Assembly: GCA_001916065.1 (NCBI GenBank)
Contig: MNRS01000014.1
Coordinates: 29,596-93,595, forward strand
DNA length: 64,000 bases
Source: Clostridium sp. 28_17
GTDB taxonomy: Bacteria; Bacillota; Clostridia; TANB77; CAG-508
Direction of reading: 5' to 3'
Shown here: positions 52,855 through 61,556 of the stretch, piece after piece
Layout: every line of letters starts with the position of its first letter
Position numbering within the stretch: position 1 is the stretch's first letter
Translations under genes and position numbers: made by a program
The notes under the pieces: model-generated
What the model was told of the DNA's origin: nothing
What the model saw: the letters and a program-made list of their open reading frames with translations, nothing else
The model's database searches: none

Positions 52855-53649
52855 ATGATAGACTTTCATTCACATATAATACCAAACATAGATGATGGAT
52901 CTAGAAGCATAGAAGAAACATTTAATCTATTAAAAGAAGCAAAAGAAGCAGGATTTGAGGGGATAGTATTAACATCACATTATATAGAAGATTATTATCA
53001 AACTGATGTACCAGAAAGAGATATGTGGGTAAAGGCAATTAGTGAAAACTTAGGAGCCAAAGGAATAGATATAGATTTATATTTAGGAAACGAAGTGTAT
53101 ATGACAGAGAATATGATGCAATTACTTATAGATGGAAAAGCATCAACTATTAATAATAGTTGTTATGTTTTATTTGAAATGCCATTAAATGCTGAACCAA
53201 TGAACATGTATGATGTTATATATTCTTTGCAAGAAAATAAACTAATACCAGTATTAGCACATCCAGAAAGATATTCTTTTATCCAGAAAGAACCAGAACT
53301 TGTATATGACCTAATTCAAAAAGGAGTATTAATGCAAGCAAATTATGGAAGCATTTTAGGACAATATGGAAAAAATGCACAATTTATAGTAAGAAAATTC
53401 TTAGAAAATAATATGATTCACTTTTTGGGAAGTGATGTACATAGACAAAATACTGTATATAAAGTGATTCCACAAGCATTAAAAGAAATAGAAGAAATAG
53501 TGGGAGCAAGCAAACTTGAGGAACTTACAACAAAAAATCCAAAACTTGCATTACAAAACAAAAGGATAGATATAGTAGAGCCTGAAGAATTTAAATTGAC
53601 ATTAAAAGAAAGAATTAAATTATTAATAAGCGAGTATTTAAAAAAATAA
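52855..53649 (+). CDS. PHP-type tyrosine phosphatase (CpsB/YwqE type)
   Basis: A 264-aa manganese-dependent phosphatase that dephosphorylates the CpsD-type kinase. PHP metal-binding motifs are visible: DFHSHIIPNIDDGSRSIEETF (2-22), LTSHYIEDYYQT, LYLGNEVYMTENM, PVLAHPERYSF and FLGSDVHRQNTV. Family and gene order match the Gram-positive capsule cassette, which is complete here with the LCP gene. Confidence 0.92.
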   Translation: MIDFHSHIIPNIDDGSRSIEETFNLLKEAKEAGFEGIVLTSHYIEDYYQTDVPERDMWVKAISENLGAKGIDIDLYLGNEVYMTENMMQLLIDGKASTINNSCYVLFEMPLNAEPMNMYDVIYSLQENKLIPVLAHPERYSFIQKEPELVYDLIQKGVLMQANYGSILGQYGKNAQFIVRKFLENNMIHFLGSDVHRQNTVYKVIPQALKEIEEIVGASKLEELTTKNPKLALQNKRIDIVEPEEFKLTLKERIKLLISEYLKK

Positions 53650-53650
53650 A

Positions 53651-53735
53651 AATATATTGGAGCCACTTATAATCAAATTTACTAAAGATTAAATACAAGA
53701 ATTTGATTAAAGTGGCATAAAAATTATAATATATT
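53651..53735 (+). promoter_or_regulatory. Large nested stem-loop upstream of glmM
   Basis: Three nested arm pairs are present: AATATATT (53651-53658 with 53728-53735), GCCACTT with AAGTGGC (53662 with 53710) and AATCAAATT with AATTTGATT (53671 with 53700), around a 20-nt loop. No T run follows. It may be a terminator for cpsB, or a leader structure of glmM. Confidence 0.65.
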
Positions 53736-53752
53736 GAAGGGAGATTTTTAAC

Positions 53753-55117
53753 ATGAGAAAATATTTTGGAACAGATGGTATAAGAAGAATTGCAAACACA
53801 GAACTTACACCAGAGTTAGTATATAAAGTAGCAAAAGCAGGAGCATATGTGTTATCAAAACATACAGATCATACACCTACAATTTTAATAGGAAGAGATA
53901 CAAGAATTTCAGGAACACTTATAGAAAGTGCTATGGTAGCAGGATTTTTAAGTTATGGAGCAAATGTAAAATTATTAGGAGTTATCCCAACACCAGCGGT
54001 TGCATACCTAACAAGAAAATTGCAAGCAGATGCAAGTGTTGTTATATCAGCATCACACAACACATTTGAATTTAATGGAATAAAATACTTTAGTAACAAA
54101 GGTATGAAAATACCAGACAGTCTTGAAGAAGAAATAGAAGAAGTAATGGAATCTGGAAAAATTGATGAACTTACTGCAGTAAGTAGCAAAATAGGCGTTT
54201 CTGAGTATAGACAAGATTTATTAGATGAATATGTTTACTTTTTTAGAAAAAATTTTGATGATAATTTTGACAAATTAAATAGAGATGACTTTGTTGTTGG
54301 TATAGATACTGCAAATGGTGCAACATCAGTAGTTGCAGAAAAAGTATTTAAAGCATTAGGAATTAAATATAAAATAATACATAATCATCCAGACGGAATC
54401 AACATAAATGATAATTGTGGTTCAACACATTTAGACTCTTTGAAAAAATTTGTTGTAGAAAACAAATTAAGTCTAGGTGTAGCATATGATGGTGATGGAG
54501 ACAGATGCTTAGCAGTTGACGAAAAAGGTAACGAAATAGATGGTGACATGATAATGGCCATTGTTTCAAATTATCTAAGAAAAAAAGGAAAACTTGCAAA
54601 AGATACAGTTGTAGCAACAGTTATGAGTAACCTTGGATTACATAAATATGCAAGAGATAATGGATTAGAACTTGTTCAAACAAAAGTTGGAGACAGATAT
54701 GTATTAGAAGAAATGCTTAAAGATGGATATAACCTAGGTGGGGAACAATCTGGACACGTAATTTTATTAGATTACAACCCAACAGGTGATGGAATTTTAA
54801 CATCATTAATGTTAATACAAGCAATATTGGAAGAAAATGAAACTGCTTCAAAAATGGCAGAAATTATTAAATTGTATCCACAAGTTTTAATAAATGCAAA
54901 AGTAAATTCAGATAAGAAATATGATTATGATAAAGATGATGAAATTAAATCTGCAATAGAAAAACTTGAAAAAGAATTTGCTGGAAATGGTAGAGTTTTA
55001 ATTAGACCTTCTGGAACAGAACCTTTAGTTAGAGTTATGATAGAAGGGGAAGACCAAGAATATATAACTAAAAAGGCAAAAGAAATTGCTAATTTGATTG
55101 AAGAAAAATTGAAATAG
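53753..55117 (+). CDS. glmM: Phosphoglucosamine mutase
   Basis: GlmM converts glucosamine-6-P to glucosamine-1-P for UDP-GlcNAc, feeding peptidoglycan and polysaccharides. The 454-aa protein begins RKYFGTDGIRRIAN and has the phospho-Ser loop ISASHNTFEFNGIKYF, the metal loop DGDGDR, GGEQSGH and the C-terminal phosphate site RPSGTEPLVRVM. Phospho-Ser in SASHN is present. ATG 53753 follows GGGAG. Confidence 0.95.
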   Translation: MRKYFGTDGIRRIANTELTPELVYKVAKAGAYVLSKHTDHTPTILIGRDTRISGTLIESAMVAGFLSYGANVKLLGVIPTPAVAYLTRKLQADASVVISASHNTFEFNGIKYFSNKGMKIPDSLEEEIEEVMESGKIDELTAVSSKIGVSEYRQDLLDEYVYFFRKNFDDNFDKLNRDDFVVGIDTANGATSVVAEKVFKALGIKYKIIHNHPDGININDNCGSTHLDSLKKFVVENKLSLGVAYDGDGDRCLAVDEKGNEIDGDMIMAIVSNYLRKKGKLAKDTVVATVMSNLGLHKYARDNGLELVQTKVGDRYVLEEMLKDGYNLGGEQSGHVILLDYNPTGDGILTSLMLIQAILEENETASKMAEIIKLYPQVLINAKVNSDKKYDYDKDDEIKSAIEKLEKEFAGNGRVLIRPSGTEPLVRVMIEGEDQEYITKKAKEIANLIEEKLK

Positions 55118-55137
55118 TAAAAATTTATGCAAACTAC

Positions 55138-55165
55138 TTGAATTATGAAAAAAATGTGATATAAT
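55138..55165 (+). promoter_or_regulatory. Promoter of the T-box/ileS unit
   Basis: TTGAAT (55138) and TATAAT (55160) lie 16 bases apart, directly before the T-box leader. Confidence 0.65.
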
Positions 55166-55171
55166 AATGTA

Positions 55172-55533
55172 CAAATTAAAGCAAATCAACTTTGCTAAAA
55201 AAAAAATAAAAAAAAACAAAAGTAAGGACAACACAAATTATACAATATCTTGTAGAGAGCCAATGGTTGGTGAAAATTGGTAAGTAAAAATAATTTGTTA
55301 TCACCTAACTGTTTTTGAACTGAACAAATTAATGGTGTTGTAAAAAATATGACACAGCAAAAAAGTAAGTTCAAACGTAAATCTGCGTTAAAGATAAATA
55401 AGAGAATAATGTAAAATGTATAAGTGATTATATAAAACTTAAAATAAATTATAGTGGAACATTATTAAAATAGGTGGTACCGCGGAATAGAAGCTATTTC
55501 GTCCTAAATATTAGGACAGAAGTAGCTTTATTT
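55172..55533 (+). ncRNA. T-box leader RNA (tRNA-Ile sensing)
   Basis: The leader contains the invariant T-box core GGTGGTACCGCGG (55473-55485), which pairs with the free NCCA end of uncharged tRNA. A terminator follows, with GTCCTAAATATTAGGAC inside AAGCTA/TAGCTT and then seven T. The upstream part has the Stem I type GAGAGCC...GGTTGGTG motif. AATATCTTG near 55236 would give an ATC (Ile) specifier, in accord with the ileS gene downstream. Uncharged tRNA-Ile should favour the antiterminator. Confidence 0.92.
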
Positions 55534-55611
55534 TTTTGAAAAATTGGGACGGTCCAAATTTGTCTTGCAATTTGTGTCAAAAAAGTCGAAAAAATGAAAG
55601 GAGAGAATAAG

Positions 55612-55869
55612 ATGCAAGAACTAAAAATACATGGTGTTTATAAACATTTTAAAGGTGACTATTATTTAGTAGAAGATATAGCAAAAGATTCTGAAACAAA
55701 AGAAGAAATGGTATTATATAGAAGATTATACGAAGATTGCGGATTATGGGTAAGACCAAAAGAAATGTTTTTATCAGAAGTAGACCATGAAAAGTATCCT
55801 GATGTAAAACAAAAATATAGATTTGAATTACAAAATATAGAAAGTGTTGCAAAAAATTTTAAAAAATAA
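55612..55869 (+). CDS. DUF1653 protein
   Basis: An 85-aa protein of PF07866: KIHGVYKHFKGDYYLVEDIAKDSETKEEMVLYRRLY, then LWVRPKEMFLSEVDHEKYP and QKYRFEL. The fold is a small beta-barrel of unknown role. The frame opens at ATG 55594, but that ATG lies directly against AAAGGAGAG, which serves ATG 55612. It sits between the T-box and ileS, so its level should respond to isoleucine starvation. Confidence 0.88.
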   Translation: MQELKIHGVYKHFKGDYYLVEDIAKDSETKEEMVLYRRLYEDCGLWVRPKEMFLSEVDHEKYPDVKQKYRFELQNIESVAKNFKK

Positions 55870-55895
55870 AAAGCAAAAAAAAGGAGGAATTTTTT

Positions 55896-58800
55896 ATGTA
55901 TAAAAATGTAGAATTAAAAGACGGCTTTGTAGGAATGGAAAGAGAAGTCGCAGAAAACTGGAAGAAAAAAGACATAATCAAGAAAAACTTTGACATGAAC
56001 AAAGGAAAAAGATATTTCACATTTTATGATGGACCACCAACAGCAAACGGAAAACCACATGTTGGACACATTGAAACAAGAGTTATGAAAGATATAATTC
56101 CAAGATACAAAGTTATGAAAGGATATCAAGTTATAAGAAAAGCTGGATGGGATACACATGGATTACCAGTTGAACTTGAAATAGAGAAAAAACTTGGAAT
56201 TTCTGGAAAACAACAAATTGAAGAATATGGTGTAGAAAAATTCGTTAAAGAATGTAAAGAAAGTGTTTTCACATATGTTCATATGTGGGAAGAAATGACA
56301 AACAAAGTAGGATATTGGGTTGATATGGAACATCCATATGTAACATACCACAATGACTACATCGAATCAGTTTGGTGGGCATTAAGCCAATTATGGAAAA
56401 AAGGACTTTTATATGAAGGGCACAAAGTTATGCCATATTGTCCAAGATGTGGAACAGCTTTATCTTCACACGAAGTTGCACAAGGTTACAAAGATGTTAA
56501 AGATTTAACATGTATTGCTAAATTCAAAGTTCTAGAAGGTCAAAATATAGGAAATGGAGCAATTGAACCAGACACATACATACTAGCTTGGACAACAACT
56601 CCATGGACATTGCCATCAAACCTAGCATTATGTGTAAACAAATCATACACATATGCAGAAATAAAAGCAAATATTGGAACAGACGAAGAGCCAGTATATG
56701 AAAACTACATCTTAGCAAAAGATTTAATTGAATCAGTATTAAAAGAAACTCCATATGAAATAATTAAAGAATTCAAAGGTGAAGAATTATTAGGAGTAAA
56801 ATATGAACAATTAATGCCATTTGCTAAAGTTGATGGAAAAGCATTTGAAGTAATCCATGGTGATTATGTAACATTAACAGATGGTACTGGAATCGTTCAT
56901 ATTGCACCAGCATATGGTGAAGACGATAGCTTAGTTTCAAAACAAAATGGAATAGCATTTGTAAACTTAGTAGATAAATCAGGGAAATTCGTACCAGAAG
57001 TTGAACCTTGGGCAGGTAGATTTGTTAGAGACTGTAACGAAGATATTTGTAAATGGTTAGCAGACGAAAACAAATTATTCAGCAAAGAAAAACACATGCA
57101 CTCATATCCACATTGTTGGAGATGTGACACACCGTTACTTTACTATCCAAAAGAAAGTTGGTTTGTTGCAATGAGCAAACTAAGAGACGAATTAGTTGCA
57201 AATAACAACAAAGTAAACTGGTATCCAGACACAATTAGAACAGGAAGATTTGGAAAATTCCTAGAAAATGTAATTGACTGGGGAATTTCAAGAGACAGAT
57301 ATTGGGGAACACCACTTCCAATTTGGACATGTGAAGACGAAAACTGTGGACATCAAGAATGTATTGGAAGTATTGCAGAATTAAAAGAAAAAGCAATAGA
57401 CTGTCCAGATGATATAGAATTACACAAACCATATATTGATAATGTACATTTAAAATGCCCAAAATGTGGTAAAGAAATGAAGAGAGCAAAAGAAGTTATA
57501 GACTGTTGGTTTGACTCAGGTTCAATGCCTTTTGCACAATGGCATTACCCATTCGAAAATAAAGAAATGTTTGACAACAACTTCCCAGCAGGATTCATTT
57601 CAGAAGCAATTGACCAAACTAGAGGATGGTTCTACACATTAACAGCATTAGGAACAGCATTATTTGGAAGAACACCATTTGAAAACTGTATCGTTTTAGG
57701 ACATGTTCTAGACGAGCACGGACAAAAAATGTCAAAATCAAAGAAAAACGGTGTAGACCCAATGGTATTATTAGACTCAGTTGGAGCAGATGCAACAAGA
57801 TGGCACTTCTATACATGTAGTGCACCATGGCTACCAACAAGACTTAGTCTAAACAATGTACAAGAAACACAAAGAGGATTTTTAAGTACATTATGGAATG
57901 TATACTCATTCTACGTTCTATATGCAGAAATAGACCAATTCAACCCATTAAAATACAGTGACTTCAAAGTTACAAACATAATGGATAAATGGATAATTTC
58001 AAAATTAAATACATTAGTAAAAGAAGTAGACGAAAAATTATCACAATATGATATAACAAGTGCAGCACTTCAAATTGAAAGCTTTACAGATGAACTTTCA
58101 AACTGGTATGTACGTAGAAACAGAGAAAGATTCTGGAGTCAAGAATTAACAGACGACAAAATCGGAGCATATGTAACACTATACAAAGTACTAGTAACAC
58201 TATGCAAAGTAGCAGCACCATTTGTACCATTTATGACAGACGAAATTTATCAAAACTTAGTTGTAGGATTAGACGAAAAAGCACCAGAAAGCATCCACTT
58301 ATGCTTATGGCCAGAATATGACGAAACAGCAGTTGATTCTAACCTAGAAAGAGAAATGGACTTAGCATACACAATAGTAAAACTAGGAAGAAGTGCAAGA
58401 AACTCTGTAAACATCAAAAACAGACAACCATTATCAGAAATGCTAATATCTGTAAACACACTACCTGAATACTATTCAGACATAGTAAAAGAAGAATTAA
58501 ATGTTAAAAAAGTAGAACTAGGAGCAGAGATGTCAGACTACGTAAACTTTGAAATCAAGCCAAATCTACCAGTTTTAGGAAAAGAATATGGAAGATTAAT
58601 TCCTAGAATAAAACAAGAAATTGCTAAGAAAAATCAAATGGACTTAGCAAACACAGTAAAAAACGGTGGAGTAGAATACATCGAAATAGACGATACACAA
58701 ATTGCATTAAATTCAGAAAACTTACTAATCACAATGAATGGTAAAGACGGATTTGCATTTGCAGGTGAAGGCGAAATAGGTGTTGTATTAGACACACATA

Positions 58801-59078
58801 TCACACAAGAATTAAAAGAAGAAGGATATGTAAGAGAGGTATTATCAAAAGTTCAAAACATGAGAAAAGACAGAGGTTTTGAAGTTTTAGATAAGATAAA
58901 TCTTTATGTAGCTGGAAATGAAATGCTTGAAAATGTTATCAAACAAAATGCTGAATTGATTAAACATGATACTTTGGCATTGGATATTATTTATGATGCT
59001 GAAAGAGCTGATTATACAGAAACTAATATTAACGGTGAAAACTTGAAATTAGATGTTGAAGTTGTATGTAAAATATAG
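55896..59078 (+). CDS. ileS: Isoleucyl-tRNA synthetase
   Basis: IleS charges tRNA-Ile. The 1,060-aa protein shows the HIGH motif in GPPTANGKPHVGHIETRVMKD (about 43-63), the CP1 editing domain with TTTPWTLPSNLALCV and GTGIVHIAPAYGEDD, KMSKS as GQKMSKSKKNG (about 607) and the C-terminal anticodon-binding domain. It is of the longer, eukaryal-like type with a DUF5915-like C-terminus, related to mupirocin-tolerant forms. ATG 55896 follows AAGGAGG. No in-frame CGG was seen. Confidence 0.95.
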   Translation: MYKNVELKDGFVGMEREVAENWKKKDIIKKNFDMNKGKRYFTFYDGPPTANGKPHVGHIETRVMKDIIPRYKVMKGYQVIRKAGWDTHGLPVELEIEKKLGISGKQQIEEYGVEKFVKECKESVFTYVHMWEEMTNKVGYWVDMEHPYVTYHNDYIESVWWALSQLWKKGLLYEGHKVMPYCPRCGTALSSHEVAQGYKDVKDLTCIAKFKVLEGQNIGNGAIEPDTYILAWTTTPWTLPSNLALCVNKSYTYAEIKANIGTDEEPVYENYILAKDLIESVLKETPYEIIKEFKGEELLGVKYEQLMPFAKVDGKAFEVIHGDYVTLTDGTGIVHIAPAYGEDDSLVSKQNGIAFVNLVDKSGKFVPEVEPWAGRFVRDCNEDICKWLADENKLFSKEKHMHSYPHCWRCDTPLLYYPKESWFVAMSKLRDELVANNNKVNWYPDTIRTGRFGKFLENVIDWGISRDRYWGTPLPIWTCEDENCGHQECIGSIAELKEKAIDCPDDIELHKPYIDNVHLKCPKCGKEMKRAKEVIDCWFDSGSMPFAQWHYPFENKEMFDNNFPAGFISEAIDQTRGWFYTLTALGTALFGRTPFENCIVLGHVLDEHGQKMSKSKKNGVDPMVLLDSVGADATRWHFYTCSAPWLPTRLSLNNVQETQRGFLSTLWNVYSFYVLYAEIDQFNPLKYSDFKVTNIMDKWIISKLNTLVKEVDEKLSQYDITSAALQIESFTDELSNWYVRRNRERFWSQELTDDKIGAYVTLYKVLVTLCKVAAPFVPFMTDEIYQNLVVGLDEKAPESIHLCLWPEYDETAVDSNLEREMDLAYTIVKLGRSARNSVNIKNRQPLSEMLISVNTLPEYYSDIVKEELNVKKVELGAEMSDYVNFEIKPNLPVLGKEYGRLIPRIKQEIAKKNQMDLANTVKNGGVEYIEIDDTQIALNSENLLITMNGKDGFAFAGEGEIGVVLDTHITQELKEEGYVREVLSKVQNMRKDRGFEVLDKINLYVAGNEMLENVIKQNAELIKHDTLALDIIYDAERADYTETNINGENLKLDVEVVCKI

Positions 59079-59125
59079 TATAATTATATATAGATACTTT
59101 TAGTTACCCAAAAAGGTTATTAAAT

Positions 59126-59160
59126 CTTGGAGGGTAAAGCCTCCAAGTAGTATAAGGAGG
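59126..59160 (+). promoter_or_regulatory. Hairpin that may compete for the ribosome site of the next gene
   Basis: CTTGGAGG (59126-59133) pairs with CCTCCAAG (59140-59147) around GTAAAG. The same CCTCC can instead pair with the AGGAGG site (59155-59160) 8 bases downstream. Two mutually exclusive pairings would make translation of the gene at 59166 switchable. Confidence 0.5.
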
Positions 59161-59165
59161 ATTAT

Positions 59166-59564
59166 ATGACAATATTGAAATTATTTAACAAGATGCTTAA
59201 AGAACTTCCAGCTATTTCACGGAAATTAGAAGAAATAATAATTATGGCAGAATGGACTGATGAAAAAAAGACCCAGGCAATTGCAATTATTGATCAAATT
59301 AACAAAGTTGGATCAATTGAAATTGTAAGATACATGCAACCGTATAATTATATAATGGCAGTTCCATTAAATATCACTCTTTCTCCAAGAGAATGTGGCA
59401 TAGATAACGATACATTTGGAATGGAAAATATAATGAAAGCTGATGACTACATTAGAGAGTTATTGGCTGATATAAATAATATATCTGAAGATGTAAAATT
59501 TTCTTTTGCAGGGCATGATTATAAAGGTAAAAAATGTGAATTTTCTATCGATTGGAAGTTCTAG
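59166..59564 (+). CDS. Unknown protein, carries the only intact-frame CGG codon seen
   Basis: A 132-aa soluble-looking protein with a helical N-terminus and a C-terminus rich in aromatic residues (VKFSFAGHDYKGKKCEFSIDWKF). No family is recognised. ATG 59166 follows a perfect AGGAGG. Codon 19 is CGG (59220), read here as Arg in ISRKLEE. A +1 shift at this CGG would give GGA AAT TAG and stop at once. An alternative ATG at 59244 would avoid it and begin MAEWTDEKK, but has only a weak site. Confidence 0.65.
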   Translation: MTILKLFNKMLKELPAISRKLEEIIIMAEWTDEKKTQAIAIIDQINKVGSIEIVRYMQPYNYIMAVPLNITLSPRECGIDNDTFGMENIMKADDYIRELLADINNISEDVKFSFAGHDYKGKKCEFSIDWKF

Positions 59565-59571
59565 CAAAAAT

Positions 59572-59612
59572 AATAGACTCTATGTTAATTAATATAGAGT
59601 CTATTTATTTTT
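59572..59612 (+). terminator. Rho-independent terminator
   Basis: A perfect 12-bp stem, AATAGACTCTAT with ATAGAGTCTATT, has a 10-nt loop and is followed by T-rich sequence. Confidence 0.85.
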
Positions 59613-59758
59613 TATATTTGTATTGATATTTAATAAATATTATGATATACTGTACATCATAGAGAAATATATACATATAAATAAAACTACAAATGCATAT
59701 AAGAGTGATAGAAATTTCAAAACAATATAATTTTATAAAAATGGAAAGGAGGATAAAA

Positions 59759-60472
59759 TTGATAAATAATAGTGAATTAGAAATAAAGAATAATGCGGTT
59801 AACCATAAAAACAATTCCTTGAATAGATTAGATTTGTCATTTTTAAAACATATAGAATTAAAAGAATATAAACAAAGTGATTTGTTAGCATATTGGATTA
59901 ATGATTTTTCAGAATATCATGATGAAGAAAAAACATTTGATACTACTAAAATGAAAACATTTAAAAGAGGGGATATTATAAAGGTTAATCTTGGATATAA
60001 TATTGGTAATGAACTAGGAGGCCTTCATTATTGTGTAGTAATTAATAAATTTGATAATCCTTTTAATGGTACACTAAATGTTATTCCTGTAACATCAAAA
60101 AAAGAAAATAAAAGATATCATAAATCATGTGTTAGTTTAGGAAGTGAACTTTACAATATATTGTCTACCAATATAGAAAGAGAAAACAATAAACTTAATA
60201 ACTTATTAAACGAACTTGATAAATTAGATAATATACCAGAAGATTTTTCAAAAGCTATATTAAAACAAATGAGATATTTAGAAAAATTAGGAAATGAAAT
60301 AAATAAGTTGAAAATTGACAGTATTGCCTTGATTACACAAATAACAACTATTAGCAAACAACGAATATATGACGATATAATTTTAAGAAAAGTTCGTTTA
60401 TCAGCAAATAGTTTAAATGTAATAGATAAAAAAATAAATTATTATTTTACTAATCAAAAAGAACCAATATGA
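59759..60472 (+). CDS. MazF/PemK-type toxin-like protein with extended N- and C-termini
   Basis: A product of about 237 aa with a central PemK/MazF-fold segment (about 58-115): FKRGDIIKVNLGYNIGNELGGLHYCVVINK, then GTLNVIPVTSKK. Later comes RIYDDIILRKVRLS, which ends the fold. The fold is interrupted by a coiled coil (NIERENNKLNNLLNELDKLDN). MazF enzymes are mRNA endoribonucleases. An N-terminal extension of about 55 residues may carry a built-in antitoxin-like or targeting segment, as no separate antitoxin gene precedes it. The start is TTG 59759 behind AAAGGAGG; the ATG at 59693 lacks a site. Confidence 0.78.
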   Translation: MINNSELEIKNNAVNHKNNSLNRLDLSFLKHIELKEYKQSDLLAYWINDFSEYHDEEKTFDTTKMKTFKRGDIIKVNLGYNIGNELGGLHYCVVINKFDNPFNGTLNVIPVTSKKENKRYHKSCVSLGSELYNILSTNIERENNKLNNLLNELDKLDNIPEDFSKAILKQMRYLEKLGNEINKLKIDSIALITQITTISKQRIYDDIILRKVRLSANSLNVIDKKINYYFTNQKEPI

Positions 60473-60477
60473 AAGAT

Positions 60478-60540
60478 AGGAGAACCGTATCGGTTCTCCT
60501 AAAGTCTTCTGACGCCCGTATTATTGTTTGCACAATAATA
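60478..60540 (+). other. Two tandem perfect hairpins
   Basis: AGGAGAACCG-tat-CGGTTCTCCT (60478-60500) and TATTATTGT-ttgc-ACAATAATA (60519-60540) stand six bases after the toxin-like gene. Neither has a T run. They could be terminator-like, processing sites or a small RNA. The rest of the gap to 60676 shows no gene. Confidence 0.65.
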
Positions 60541-60676
60541 GGGAAAGTTATTAAACATATTTTAACATGTATATTTAATGTTGTCAAGTTTGACTTAATT
60601 ATATTTTATTAAAATTATAAAAAAATATACCTAAAATATGGTACATTTTATTGTATTATATTGTGTGAAAAATATC

Positions 60677-60764
60677 TTTTTTATTTCAATGATAGCATTT
60701 ACCATATTTGAATATGTAGTATCTGTGGTATTAGAAAGTTTATTTGGCTTAAGATGGTGGGACT
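60677..60764 (+). repeat. Partial duplication of the downstream membrane-protein gene
   Basis: These 88 bases match 61157-61244 with two differences, exactly 480 bases apart. They encode the same MIAFTIFEYVVSVVLESLFG helix without a start, so this is a fragment left by a tandem duplication or recombination. The bases from 60765 to 60919 contain a copy of the GAATTGTAACA motif and no gene. Confidence 0.85.
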
Positions 60765-60919
60765 ATTTATGTAAATTTGTTTTATAAAAATTATTCTTCT
60801 GAAACTTTGAATTGTAACAATAAATCTAAAAAGAGGAATAAATTTTAAATTAAATCATTGCAATATTTATCTTTTTATAGTATTATAAACAAAAATAACA
60901 AAGAAATATAGGGGGATAT

Positions 60920-61480
60920 ATGGAAAAAGAAAAATTAATCGAAACAAAGCAATTAACAGAAAAACAAAAATTATTAATGTACTTTTTTACATACTCATTT
61001 TTAGGCTGGATATTAGAAACAGTCTTTTGTGTACTAACATTGGGAGTATTTAACAAAAGAGGATTTTTATATGGACCAGTTTGTCCAATATACGGATTTG
61101 GAGCAATAATTTTAATAGAAAGTTTGAAAAAAATAAAAACAAATACAGTAGGAAAGTTTTTTATTTCTATGATAGCATTTACCATATTTGAATATGTAGT
61201 ATCTGTGGTATTAGAAAGTTTATTTGGTTTAAGATGGTGGGACTACACAGGCGAACCATTTAATTTTCAAGGGAGAATAAGCCTTGCTTATTCAATTGCT
61301 TGGGGGATAATAGGAACTATTTTTGTTGAAAAAATTCATCCTTTTGTAAAGAAACAACTTGAAAAGATTACAACAAAAATTCCTCATAAAGTTCAAATTT
61401 GTTTATTAATTTTATTTTTAGCAATTATTATAATTGACTTTATGATGTCTATAACTAGGTATTCAATTGCTTTGTATTAA
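60920..61480 (+). CDS. Putative ABC-transporter-type membrane protein (PF06541)
   Basis: A 186-aa protein with about five membrane helices. YFFTYSFLGWILETVFCVLTLGVFNKRGFLYGPVCPIYGFGAI and LRWWDYTGEPFNFQGRISLAYSIAWGIIG are the hallmark segments of this family, often annotated as a putative ABC transporter permease but without a proven substrate. ATG 60920 follows AGGGGG. It appears monocistronic, with a terminator at 61486. Confidence 0.88.
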   Translation: MEKEKLIETKQLTEKQKLLMYFFTYSFLGWILETVFCVLTLGVFNKRGFLYGPVCPIYGFGAIILIESLKKIKTNTVGKFFISMIAFTIFEYVVSVVLESLFGLRWWDYTGEPFNFQGRISLAYSIAWGIIGTIFVEKIHPFVKKQLEKITTKIPHKVQICLLILFLAIIIIDFMMSITRYSIALY

Positions 61481-61485
61481 TATAT

Positions 61486-61528
61486 AAAAAAGTAAGATAT
61501 AAAATTTTTAAATTTATATCTTACTTTT
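61486..61528. terminator. Bidirectional terminator
   Basis: AAAAGTAAGATATAAA pairs with TTTATATCTTACTTTT around a 10-nt loop, with A and T runs on the two sides. It can end the gene at 60920 and the possible micro-ORF on the opposite strand. Confidence 0.8.
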
Positions 61529-61556
61529 CCATTTTTAATCGTCTGAAAAGGAAAAA

